Assembly: GCF_000382145.1 (NCBI RefSeq) | Contig: NZ_KB907642.1 | Span: 1-61,676, forward strand | Origin: Psychrobacter lutiphocae DSM 21542 | Lineage (GTDB): Bacteria; Pseudomonadota; Gammaproteobacteria; Pseudomonadales; Moraxellaceae | DNA length: 61,676 nt | Direction of reading: 5' to 3' | Shown: in pieces, positions 1 to 6,656 of the stretch | How the letters are laid out: every line of letters begins with the position of its first letter | Numbering within the stretch: position 1 is the stretch's first letter | Program-made: the position numbers and the translations under genes | Notes under the pieces: generated by a model | What the model was told of the DNA's origin: nothing | Databases searched by the model: none | What the model saw: only the letters and a program-made list of their open reading frames with translations

Positions 1-210
1 TATGCCTTCGGCGTCATAACGGTTGAGCCAATTGTATACGCTTTGAATGTTGGTGTCGGTTATTTGTGCGATGTCTTTGGCTATTCTGCCATCACTTTTT
101 AGCAGTATAATGTGACAACGTTTTCGATAACTGGCTGTTTTTCCGTGTTTATACCCGTGGTCTAGTGCTTTACGCTCGGCATCGGTTAGTTCTATTTGTC
201 TTATCTTCAT
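1..210 (-). CDS. IS630-family transposase, N-terminal part (cut by window edge)
   Basis: The minus strand is open from an ATG at 208-210 to base 1, giving 70 residues beginning MKIRQIELTDAERKAL and ending in NWLNRYDAEGI. This is the helix-turn-helix region that opens IS630/Tc1-type transposases (a basic stretch SYRKRCHIILL, then an IAKDIAQIT recognition-helix pattern). The DDE catalytic part would lie left of the window. I could not locate its terminal inverted repeat in 211-314 with confidence. IS630 elements target TA dinucleotides, which matters because a TA-flanked MITE sits 390 bp away. Confidence 0.8.
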   Translation of the reverse strand, partial: MKIRQIELTDAERKALDHGYKHGKTASYRKRCHIILLKSDGRIAKDIAQITDTNIQSVYNWLNRYDAEGI

Positions 211-314
211 GATGGCTTTTTATGTCTGTTATGGAAAATTGCTATTATAATGTATTTCTGTTCGATTACTTAGACGCAATAAAATTGTTAGTCGTCAGCT
301 GAATATCTAGTCAC

Positions 315-1594
315 TTAGGCGTTGTCGTTTAAAAACTCTACCAAAGCCGGCACATTCTCCCTTGCACTACGCCCAGCACCGATAATAGTCGCTGAAGCAG
401 GGCTGACCCAATCGCCATAGCCAAATAACCACAAACGAGGCTCTTTAACCGCTTGCCCCTGCTTATTTAATATGGTTCCGTCATCTTCTATCACATCCAG
501 CGGTGCTAGGTGCTCAAGTTCAGGATGAAAGCCAGTACACCAAATAATCGCATCGATGGATTCCTTAGTACCATCTTGCCATACTACGCCTTGCTTAGGG
601 CGTGTCTTCATTTGGAACTTTATAATTTATGGACTAAAAATAGCTATATTTCCGCCAAACTGTGTCTAATTTCTAGTTAATATATCTATATTAACTGCGT
701 AATTATCCTTGTTTGACAAAAATCTATCAAATTTTTAGCCACATAATCCAATTGAAGACACGCCCTAGTTAAACGCTGAAACATAGGCTGAGTAGTGAGC
801 AAGCCTTTATCTCGTGCAGCTTTAACCAGCGGCATCATCACGATATTGCCTTTGGGCGCTTGCTGTGCATTGTCTTCGCCTTGAGTATCGCCACTACTAG
901 CGTTTTGAACACGCTTGGTGGCTCTTTCGAATAAGACACGACCGTCAACATCATCGGGCAAAAATTGTGGTTCTTCTCGTGTTACCCAACTGGCATCTGC
1001 CACTTGTACCAACTCTGCAAATATCTGTGCGCCTGAGTTACCCGCACCAACCACCAAGACACGTTTGTCTTTATAGTTTTCAATGCCTGCATAATGAGCG
1101 GAGTGGATTTGTTCACCTTGGAATGTTTGTCGTCCTTCAATCTCTGGAATATAAGGATTGCTCCAAATGCTAGTGGCACTAACGACTGTTCTAGCAAGCC
1201 ACGTAATTTTACCATCGCTTACTCTTAAGCAGTCGTTTTCATCATCACGCTCGACGCTTTGTACGTCATAGGGTCGATAGATAGGTAACTTATAATGTTT
1301 TTCGTAGGTGTCTAAATAGGTTAAGACGTCATCAAGATAGGGGCTGTCTTGGTCTTTAACGGCGGTCATCATTTTGCCCGGTAATGAACTGACTGTGGCT
1401 GGCGAGAACAGTCGTAAAGATGGCCAAAAGTGTTGCCAAGCGCCACCGCTTCGAGGCTGATTGTCAAGGATAATAAAGTCGAGGTTAGCTTGTTTTAAAT
1501 TGGCACGTCTTAGATAGTAACCCACCGCCAAGCCTGCTTGACCACCACCGATGATGATGACGTCGAATATTTTGGTGGTTGGTTTTGAGGTCAT
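315..1594 (-). pseudogene. Flavin-containing monooxygenase (CzcO/ArsO-like), interrupted by a MITE
   Basis: Two open segments on the minus strand form one FAD/NAD(P)H-dependent monooxygenase. The upstream segment starts at 1594 (MTSKPTTKIF, preceded by an AAGGAAG ribosome site); it carries the FAD-binding GGGQAGLAVGYYL motif near the N-terminus and the NADP-binding GAGNSGAQ motif in the middle. The downstream segment carries the late family motif WCTGFHPELEHL. Between them lies a 168-bp inverted-repeat element at a TA. Removing it together with one TA restores the reading frame across LTKQGVVWQDG, giving an expected product of about 369 residues. With the element present, translation runs into it after LTRACLQ and stops, so the C-terminal quarter is lost. 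Family substrates range from arsenicals to small organics; no specific substrate is indicated. Confidence 0.85.
598..765. mobile_element. MITE, 168 bp, TA target duplication
   Basis: The ends are a perfect 13-bp inverted repeat, GGGCGTGTCTTCA at 598-610 and its complement TGAAGACACGCCC at 753-765. They are flanked on both sides by TA (596-597 and 766-767), the target duplication typical of IS630/Tc1-type transposition. There is no room for a transposase, so it must be moved in trans. The interior is AT-rich. The insertion breaks the monooxygenase gene in frame-restorable fashion, which confirms both element boundaries. Confidence 0.9.
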
Positions 1595-1818
1595 AGTCTT
1601 CCTTTTTCTTGTTACTTGTATCTTCTTTTGTAGAATTAGGAGCTGATACTGATATGTTAATGTTCTGCCCATCTGTTCAGGTGTATTTTCTTCATACGTA
1701 CAGCACACATATACTGTTATATTAAAATAAATTAGAGTTGTGACTCACAAACATTATGAATGAGAGCCTTTATTTTTTAATAAAAGCTTTCATCCTAATT
1801 TAAATACTTATTTACAAC

Positions 1819-3501
1819 TTAAATTTTTACCCACAGAGGTAATGGGAAGTTAGAACTAAACGGATAAGTTACAGTCTTATCTCTTGTTTGGTGCTTTTGC
1901 CTTGTTACTAGTTCCTCCAGCAACTTATCACTAAAATAATCTACTGACTTACCCTTACTATTCGTATATTTAGGCGTCCTTTTGAATCTATTCATCATCC
2001 GATTGTATAGTTTCTCATCTAAACTAGTTTCAGAATCTACATCACCTTGATGAGCTTCTAGGTTACCCCATTCTTCAAACAAAGCGTTACGTCTCGTATC
2101 TAGTTCCAAGGGTATATTATTTAAATCTTGAATAACTTTTATGCTTTGCTCAGCTGTATTTAGATCCTTGTTCACATTAACTCTGCGTAACAAGTTGGTA
2201 TATAAAAAGCCTAAAGGCTGACCCTGGTATAAGCAGTACTTCATAACAAGAAAGACTTGCAAGTTTTTCTCACTTGCCTTCTTTGGATTTATAAAACCAT
2301 TTAGTGCTCTATCATATAGGTTAATACCTCCAATATGTGTATCATAAATACCTCTATGATTTTCTATATCGAAACTTAGCAAGTGAGCGATTAACCTAGG
2401 TATTTGGTTAGAGCGCACGAATAAGCCTACACTATTTTGGGTATACCACTCACTTATCGCTTTTAAGGCGCTACTTGCATCATGTCTAAAAATATCTTTA
2501 ATATATTCATTTTCCTTCTTTGAGATCAGTAATTCTGACTTAAGCGCTATTTCATCGAATAAGGGCTTTAATAAACCTAAATGCATAATATCTTTAAGCT
2601 GTGCCTTATTAAGAGTCACAGTAATATCTGAAGCATCTTCGTTTATTGCATAGAACCCACTGGTGTTTTTGTTTTCTTTATTTATATTTAAAGCCGTAAA
2701 GTTAAAGACATTTTTAGCCCACGCACCTATACCAAGTATCATCTCGCCACTAAAATCATCTTTTCTACCAACAATCAGTTCCTCATAGAAATTACTGATT
2801 ATCTCTTTTCGTCTGTCTTCCGTATTAACTAATTTTTTTAGAATATCTAAGTGCTGTCTTATGTATTGCTCGTCTGTTAACTCTTGATTTGACTTGTTAG
2901 TTAATAGTTGTTCAGGAGGCTCGTAGCTCCATTCAGACATATCCTTCTCAATGAGATATCTAATAAAGTTATAAAAATCTTGTTTGACATCTGGATTGCC
3001 ATAGCTTGACGCAAGCTGTAGCAAACCTACTAAATCCTTAAGAGACTTGTACATAGCATAATAGCTATACTGCATCTCTTTAGTAGTTGATGAGAATGCA
3101 ATTCCATTTTTTTCAATTTCATCGCGAATTATTTCTTTTTTAGTTTTACTTTGCTGTGCGTAAATTATTTTTTGATCGTCTTTATCATCAAATAGTACTT
3201 CTAAAACCTTATTACTACCACTGTTGCTTTCGACCTTATCTATAACCGTCTGATAGATATCTTCTAAACCCCCTAATAACTTTTTCTTCTTTAACTCATC
3301 CATCAGGCTGATCAGTTTAATTCTTTGTCTAAAGTTTATTGCATCAGCCCCATCCCCTTTTCCCAAATATTGTCTGCGAGAATAAAGAGCTAAAAGCAAT
3401 ACTTGCTCCCAAACCATTTTCCAAACATTGTTCACCTGAACCTCTAAGTCATCAAGGTTCAACCCTACAATTGAATCAATACTACTTTTCTCAGCATGCA
3501 T
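1819..3501 (-). CDS. Unrecognised 560-aa protein of an AT-rich island
   Basis: This is a long, clean minus-strand gene whose product I do not recognise. An in-frame ATG lies at 3507, but the ribosome site CAGGAG abuts it directly; the ATG at 3501 (MHAEKSSIDS) has six-base spacing and is the better start. The protein is soluble-looking, rich in Lys, Asp, Asn and Leu, mostly helical in appearance, with no signal peptide, no clear membrane segment and no nucleotide-binding loop. It ends in an aromatic/proline tail (PLPLWVKI). Codon use and composition are more AT-rich than in uvrA or ssb, suggesting acquisition by transfer. It is divergent from the small-gene run beginning at 3839, with a 330-bp AT-rich region between. 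A role in defence, immunity or toxin biology is possible from context only. Confidence 0.75.
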   Translation of the reverse strand: MHAEKSSIDSIVGLNLDDLEVQVNNVWKMVWEQVLLLALYSRRQYLGKGDGADAINFRQRIKLISLMDELKKKKLLGGLEDIYQTVIDKVESNSGSNKVLEVLFDDKDDQKIIYAQQSKTKKEIIRDEIEKNGIAFSSTTKEMQYSYYAMYKSLKDLVGLLQLASSYGNPDVKQDFYNFIRYLIEKDMSEWSYEPPEQLLTNKSNQELTDEQYIRQHLDILKKLVNTEDRRKEIISNFYEELIVGRKDDFSGEMILGIGAWAKNVFNFTALNINKENKNTSGFYAINEDASDITVTLNKAQLKDIMHLGLLKPLFDEIALKSELLISKKENEYIKDIFRHDASSALKAISEWYTQNSVGLFVRSNQIPRLIAHLLSFDIENHRGIYDTHIGGINLYDRALNGFINPKKASEKNLQVFLVMKYCLYQGQPLGFLYTNLLRRVNVNKDLNTAEQSIKVIQDLNNIPLELDTRRNALFEEWGNLEAHQGDVDSETSLDEKLYNRMMNRFKRTPKYTNSKGKSVDYFSDKLLEELVTRQKHQTRDKTVTYPFSSNFPLPLWVKI

Positions 3502-3754
3502 AGCCATCTCCTGTTTACATTTAATAACAAAATAATTTGTTAATTTTTCACTGATATTTTCAACCCATTATATCAAGATCATTGTTAATTTGCATCACTA
3601 TTATTAATATAAAAAATGATTATATTACACATATATCAAATTAATTTTAATAAAAGGTGAGTCAAAAATATTAAATTTTAAATTATCATACCTTATATTT
3701 ATATAAATGCTAATCAGTTATTTTTAAAAAATATTTTTGCGTATAAATTAGTTG

Positions 3755-3784
3755 TTGACTTAGATAGCGATGATACGCTAATAT
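3755..3784 (+). promoter_or_regulatory. Candidate promoter for the small-gene run
   Basis: TTGACT at 3755-3760 and TAATAT at 3779-3784 are separated by 18 bases and point toward the small ORFs. The rest of the intergenic stretch 3508-3838 is very AT-rich with no other recognisable content. A hairpin lies just downstream at 3791-3808. Confidence 0.4.
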
Positions 3785-3790
3785 TTAATC

Positions 3791-3808
3791 ACTGACAAGC
3801 AAGTCAGT
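3791..3808. repeat. Short inverted repeat at the probable transcript start
   Basis: ACTGAC (3791-3796) and GTCAGT (3803-3808) are complementary around AAGCAA. The position, 7 bases after the candidate -10 hexamer, fits an operator or a 5' stabilising hairpin. Confidence 0.35.
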
Positions 3809-3838
3809 TAAACCAACTTAAAATTAAAGGTTATTAAT

Positions 3839-3919
3839 ATGGAAAAATTTTTAAAGGCAATAGCTATTGTTGTTATAGAAGAGACTGTTCGAGTGGTTGT
3901 GGAAGAGTTAAGAGACTAA
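3839..3919 (+). CDS. 26-aa small ORF, amphipathic/hydrophobic
   Basis: ATG at 3839 opens a 26-residue peptide, MEKFLKAIAIVVIEE followed by TVRVVVEELRD. A run of Ala/Ile/Val flanked by charged residues could form an amphipathic or short membrane helix. It is the first ORF after the candidate promoter. It is followed 20 bases later by another 26-codon ORF. I recognise no family; it may be a leader peptide, a type I toxin-like peptide, or not translated at all. Confidence 0.35.
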   Translation: MEKFLKAIAIVVIEETVRVVVEELRD

Positions 3920-3939
3920 TTGATAATCTGAGGTGCGAC

Positions 3940-4020
3940 ATGAAAGAAACTATTAAAGAAATTACAGTTTTTATCTTTAATGATATTGGTAGACCTTTCT
4001 CAAACGATCTATGGAGATAA
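3940..4020 (+). CDS. 26-aa small ORF
   Basis: ATG at 3940, preceded by TGAGGTGCGAC (a plausible ribosome site), gives 26 residues beginning MKETIKEITVFIFNDIG and ending in DLWR. It lies between the previous small ORF and the HicA-like gene, all on the plus strand. No family is recognised, and coding status is uncertain because of the short length. Confidence 0.35.
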   Translation: MKETIKEITVFIFNDIGRPFSNDLWR

Positions 4021-4099
4021 AAATATTGAATATAAACATCCACAACTAAGGACTAGGTTCATATATATCCTTAGTAAGCACTAAACTAAGGAGTCTATA

Positions 4100-4288
4100 A
4101 TGAAATGTACTAAGTTAATTAAAATGGTAGAAAAAAAAGGGTGGGTTTTAGATCGTATTAAAGGTAGTCACTACCACTTTAAACACCCCAAAATAGGGGG
4201 GCTGTTAACCATCCCTTTTCATAGTTCTAAAGAGGTAAGCCCTGGTGTCTTACGTTCGATATCAAAGTTGGTAGGAGTTCGTATTTAA
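4100..4288 (+). CDS. hicA: HicA-family mRNA interferase toxin (no HicB partner seen)
   Basis: The 62-residue product starts at 4100 behind AAGGAG. It has the HicA double-stranded-RNA-binding fold pattern: an N-terminal helix ending in KKGWVLDRIKGSH, then HYHFKHP, then a strand LLTIPFH and the closing PGVLRSISKLVGV. HicA toxins cleave mRNA using the conserved His of the GSH motif, present here. In standard loci the antitoxin HicB is adjacent, most often just downstream. Here the next 110 bases are non-coding and the next gene is an unrelated glycine-rich protein, so the toxin appears orphaned. Either it is silenced another way, or one of its small neighbours replaces HicB, or the gene is inactive. 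Confidence 0.8.
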   Translation: MKCTKLIKMVEKKGWVLDRIKGSHYHFKHPKIGGLLTIPFHSSKEVSPGVLRSISKLVGVRI

Positions 4289-4437
4289 ATTCAAAGTCAA
4301 ATGTTGATTTTGATTCTTATACTTATACTTACAGTGCATCACTACTTTTACGCAACTTAAAGTATGAAGTGAGCTTAAGTGCTTGTAAGTATTCATTGTA
4401 GATGATGAAAATTAAATTAATAATCGGAGGTTTTTTT

Positions 4438-4839
4438 ATGAGTATTTTTGGTGATGTTTTTGGCGGTTTAGCGTATGAATTAAGCTTTATAGCAGAAGAC
4501 GTAGGTATTTTTGCAAGTAAGGCAGTTGATACAGCTAAAGATCATCCTATTGCAAGTACGGCTATAGCTACGGCAGCGACAGGTGGGTTATCTTTTGTAG
4601 CTGCTCCTGCAATAGCAACGGCAGCTGGTGGGGCAGGTTTATTAGGCGCAGCTAGTACAGGAACAGCTATTAGCAGCTTGTCAGGTGCTGCTGCAACTAG
4701 TGCCTCTTTAGCAGCTCTTGGTGGTGGTTCTGTAGCTTCTGGTGGGCTTGGCATGGCTGGTGGGTCAGCTGTTATAACTGGAACGGGGGCTTTAGGAGGT
4801 GCAGCAACCAGCACTGCTATAACTAAAGGTAAGCAATAG
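4438..4839 (+). CDS. Glycine/alanine-rich hydrophobic protein (glycine-zipper-like)
   Basis: An ATG at 4438 (MSIFGDVFGGLAYELSF) follows CGGAGG, which is a better ribosome site than that of the alternative ATG at 4402; the product is 133 residues. After a short mixed N-terminus and a KDHPIAST turn, about 80 residues consist almost only of Gly, Ala, Ser, Thr, Leu and Val with repeated GxxxG/AxxxG spacing (for example GGLGMAGGSAVITG). Such glycine-zipper stretches associate with membranes or form oligomers. There is no canonical double-glycine leader or lipobox. It could be a membrane effector, a bacteriocin-like peptide or a small scaffold protein; the sequence does not decide. Confidence 0.65.
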   Translation: MSIFGDVFGGLAYELSFIAEDVGIFASKAVDTAKDHPIASTAIATAATGGLSFVAAPAIATAAGGAGLLGAASTGTAISSLSGAAATSASLAALGGGSVASGGLGMAGGSAVITGTGALGGAATSTAITKGKQ

Positions 4840-4889
4840 TAAAAAACTATCTCACATGAGATTTAACATTTAATAAAAGGAGTCGACTA

Positions 4890-5063
4890 ATGGCAGCTTC
4901 AAAAGAAACTTATGAAAAAGTAATCGAGCATAATATGCAAAAAGGTGATAAAGAGTGGGCTAAAGCTAAGAATGGCGAGGGAGGCAAGCATTACCATAAT
5001 GCTAAAAAATCCTATAATACTGCCGAAAAAGCGAGAAAAGCTCTCGATGAACTAGATAAATAG
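4890..5063 (+). CDS. 57-aa basic, charged small protein
   Basis: ATG at 4890 follows AAAAGGAG. The product (MAASKETYEKVIEHNMQ to ALDELDK) is 57 residues, rich in Lys, Glu, Asn and Ala and probably helical, with a central KNGEGGKHYHNAKKSYN segment. It is 50 bases after the glycine-rich gene and is likely co-transcribed with it. It could be the accessory or immunity partner of the hydrophobic protein; this is context only. The 150 bases that follow, up to the IS4-type element, contain no gene I can support. Confidence 0.6.
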   Translation: MAASKETYEKVIEHNMQKGDKEWAKAKNGEGGKHYHNAKKSYNTAEKARKALDELDK

Positions 5064-5200
5064 TCTGATGGGCATAATTAATTGTACGCGTAAAAAACGT
5101 ATTATTTTATTCATTAAATAACATTATTAAGCGCCCAGTTTCGCATAACAGACATTACGTTAAATGACTTTCGTTTAAAGTGTTTTAAGCTGTTTTGCAT

Positions 5201-5220
5201 AAAAAAAGCCCCCATTTGGG
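5201..5220. terminator. Left half of a terminator split by the IS4-type element
   Basis: AAAAAAAGCCCCC followed by ATTTGGG is the left half of a hairpin whose right half (ATTTGGGGGCTTTTT) lies at 6618-6632, beyond the insertion. Rejoined, they make a perfect GCCCCC/GGGGGC stem with flanking A and T tracts, a bidirectional terminator that would have served uvrA and the genes to its left. Confidence 0.75.
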
Positions 5221-5233
5221 TAATGCCAGTCAG

Positions 5234-6550
5234 TTAACGCTGACTGGTATTTTTTTTGGGATACTTCTGTGGTTTACCCTTAACCACCCTAGGGCAAGAT
5301 CGCTTTCTGCGTTCAGGAATAACAAACAACTTCCCCTCCTCTAAAAGTGCATCTAACAATTTAGGGAAGAGACCTGCAGCCTGTAAAGGCGCAAACCGTA
5401 ACAGATCAACAATCGTAATAGACGCCATGTGAAAGCTAATTCGTAGAGGGCTAACCTTAGCTCTAACTGCCATATAGCGCATCAAACGTCTTATTAGATT
5501 ATAAGCAATCATAAGCCCCCAGAACTCTTGTAACACAAGCTGTGGCAGCTTACTTCTTAATAATAGCCCCTGCTGTAAATCAGACTTAATTTCTCGATAC
5601 GCCATCTCGATCTCCCAGCGCTGCAAGTACAGCTGTGCCACTTTATCCTTAGTAAAGCGTTTATCATCTATTAAAGAGGTTATGTATCGTCTTGTCTTAC
5701 CCTCATCACTACACTCAATTAATCGAGCTTGCCACGTATCGGGTAGGTTTGGGTTTTTCTTTTGGGCCTGAGGAGATACTGGCATTTGTATCAAGTAGTC
5801 CCCTTCACTAAAGGTTTTAATCACACTGTAACGCAGATTATCTTTAGCCCGCATCAGCCAGTGGCTATTTGGATGGGCTTGTTGCCAACTAATCAGTAGG
5901 TCTGCTGAGAAATAGGCTCTATCAAAGAGCGTAATGCTGTTGTCTTGAACGTTTAACTGACGCGCTAAGGTGATTTCTCCTTGACCCATATCTCCAAGAG
6001 TTGTGTCAATGATCTCATGTGTGTCAGTATTGATAAGGCATACCGAACGCATTTGTGGATAAGGCGCCTCTTTGGTCCTACCTTTGCTTGAGCTAAAGTG
6101 CTGAAGGTTTTCATCAGTATAGGGTAATGAGTATACGACTCCATCTACGGCTTGGACGCTAAGTCCCATGAAGTCTTGTTGCTGGGCTAGTGATTCTGTT
6201 TGGTAGTGAGCACTTAGTTGATGAAATAGTTGCTTTAGAGGTTCATGCCCGAGGCGTTGTCTTGCTTGTACCACAGCACTGGGTACGCAGGCCTGTGAAT
6301 CTAGATTAAGCCGCATTTGCTCTGTGATATACCAGATGGAACGGTTTCGATATAAGGCTGTACCTATGACTAGCCAAACAACGTGTTCGGCAGGTAGCTT
6401 CCGCCTTCTAATGCTCGCTTTGCCGGTATATTCTAAGGCCTGCTGTATCCAGTCAGGGTCTATTAATTCACTAAATTGTTCTAGGGTGTCTGGGATCCTT
6501 TTATGCGTCTCATTAATAGCTTCTTGTAGTCTCATAGTAAAATAGCCCAT
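5234..6550 (-). CDS. IS4-family DDE transposase
   Basis: The 438-residue protein matches IS4-type transposases in length. An N-terminal domain covers about residues 1-140, then the DDE catalytic core with an Asp in AVDGVVYS, an Asp in LFDRAYFS, and the diagnostic YREK-like signature as YLQRWEIEMAYREIKSD near residue 315. The C-terminus is basic (RRKRSCPRVVKGK) and its stop codon lies inside the left inverted repeat. Two starts are possible: the ATG at 6550 lies within a hairpin arm, and the ATG at 6535 (MRLQEAINETHK) lies just after it. The hairpin probably limits translation from read-through transcripts. Confidence 0.93.
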   Translation of the reverse strand: MGYFTMRLQEAINETHKRIPDTLEQFSELIDPDWIQQALEYTGKASIRRRKLPAEHVVWLVIGTALYRNRSIWYITEQMRLNLDSQACVPSAVVQARQRLGHEPLKQLFHQLSAHYQTESLAQQQDFMGLSVQAVDGVVYSLPYTDENLQHFSSSKGRTKEAPYPQMRSVCLINTDTHEIIDTTLGDMGQGEITLARQLNVQDNSITLFDRAYFSADLLISWQQAHPNSHWLMRAKDNLRYSVIKTFSEGDYLIQMPVSPQAQKKNPNLPDTWQARLIECSDEGKTRRYITSLIDDKRFTKDKVAQLYLQRWEIEMAYREIKSDLQQGLLLRSKLPQLVLQEFWGLMIAYNLIRRLMRYMAVRAKVSPLRISFHMASITIVDLLRFAPLQAAGLFPKLLDALLEEGKLFVIPERRKRSCPRVVKGKPQKYPKKNTSQR

Positions 6551-6571
6551 CTACTTATTAGATGGGCTATT
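6541..6571. repeat. 13-bp perfect hairpin at the transposase start
   Basis: AATAGCCCATCTA (6541-6553) and its exact complement TAGATGGGCTATT (6559-6571) flank a 5-base loop. The structure covers the upstream start codon of the transposase. Hairpins of this kind in other IS elements sequester the start when transcription enters from outside. Confidence 0.7.
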
Positions 6572-6613
6572 TTATTACTTTTATTGAGTTTTTGCCTTAA
6601 CTGACTGGCATTA

Positions 6614-6632
6614 CCCCATTTGGGGGCTTTTT
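6614..6632. terminator. Right half of the split uvrA terminator
   Basis: CCCCATTTGGGGGCTTTTT directly after the IS right end retains the 3' arm and T tract (reading +). The complementary arm is now 1.4 kb away at 5201-5213. uvrA transcripts (minus strand) therefore enter the IS rather than meeting an intact hairpin, although a short CCCC/GGGG stem remains here. Confidence 0.7.
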
Positions 6633-6656
6633 CTAATTCAAAATCATATTAAAAGT

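Larger units (their letters stand above)
5221..6613 (-). mobile_element. IS4-family insertion sequence, complete (1393 bp)
   Basis: The element is bounded by a perfect 17-bp terminal inverted repeat, TAATGCCAGTCAGTTAA at 5221-5237 and its complement at 6597-6613. It is flanked by an 11-bp target duplication, CCCCATTTGGG, at 5210-5220 and 6614-6624. It contains a single full-length transposase gene. Identical ends, exact duplication and an intact frame suggest recent insertion. The target is the loop side of a terminator hairpin. Confidence 0.92.

Noticed and set aside
4289..4437. HicB remnant after hicA
   Set aside because: All frames are short and none shows HicB strand or helix-turn-helix patterns.
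4542..4814. Long Pro/Ala-rich ORF on the minus strand opposite the glycine-rich gene
   Set aside because: Mirror of a low-complexity Gly/Ala gene; no ribosome site and composition explained by the opposite strand.
3508..5200. Prophage or integrase-bordered genomic island
   Set aside because: No integrase, tRNA attachment site, capsid or tail gene is present; only small genes and IS elements border it.
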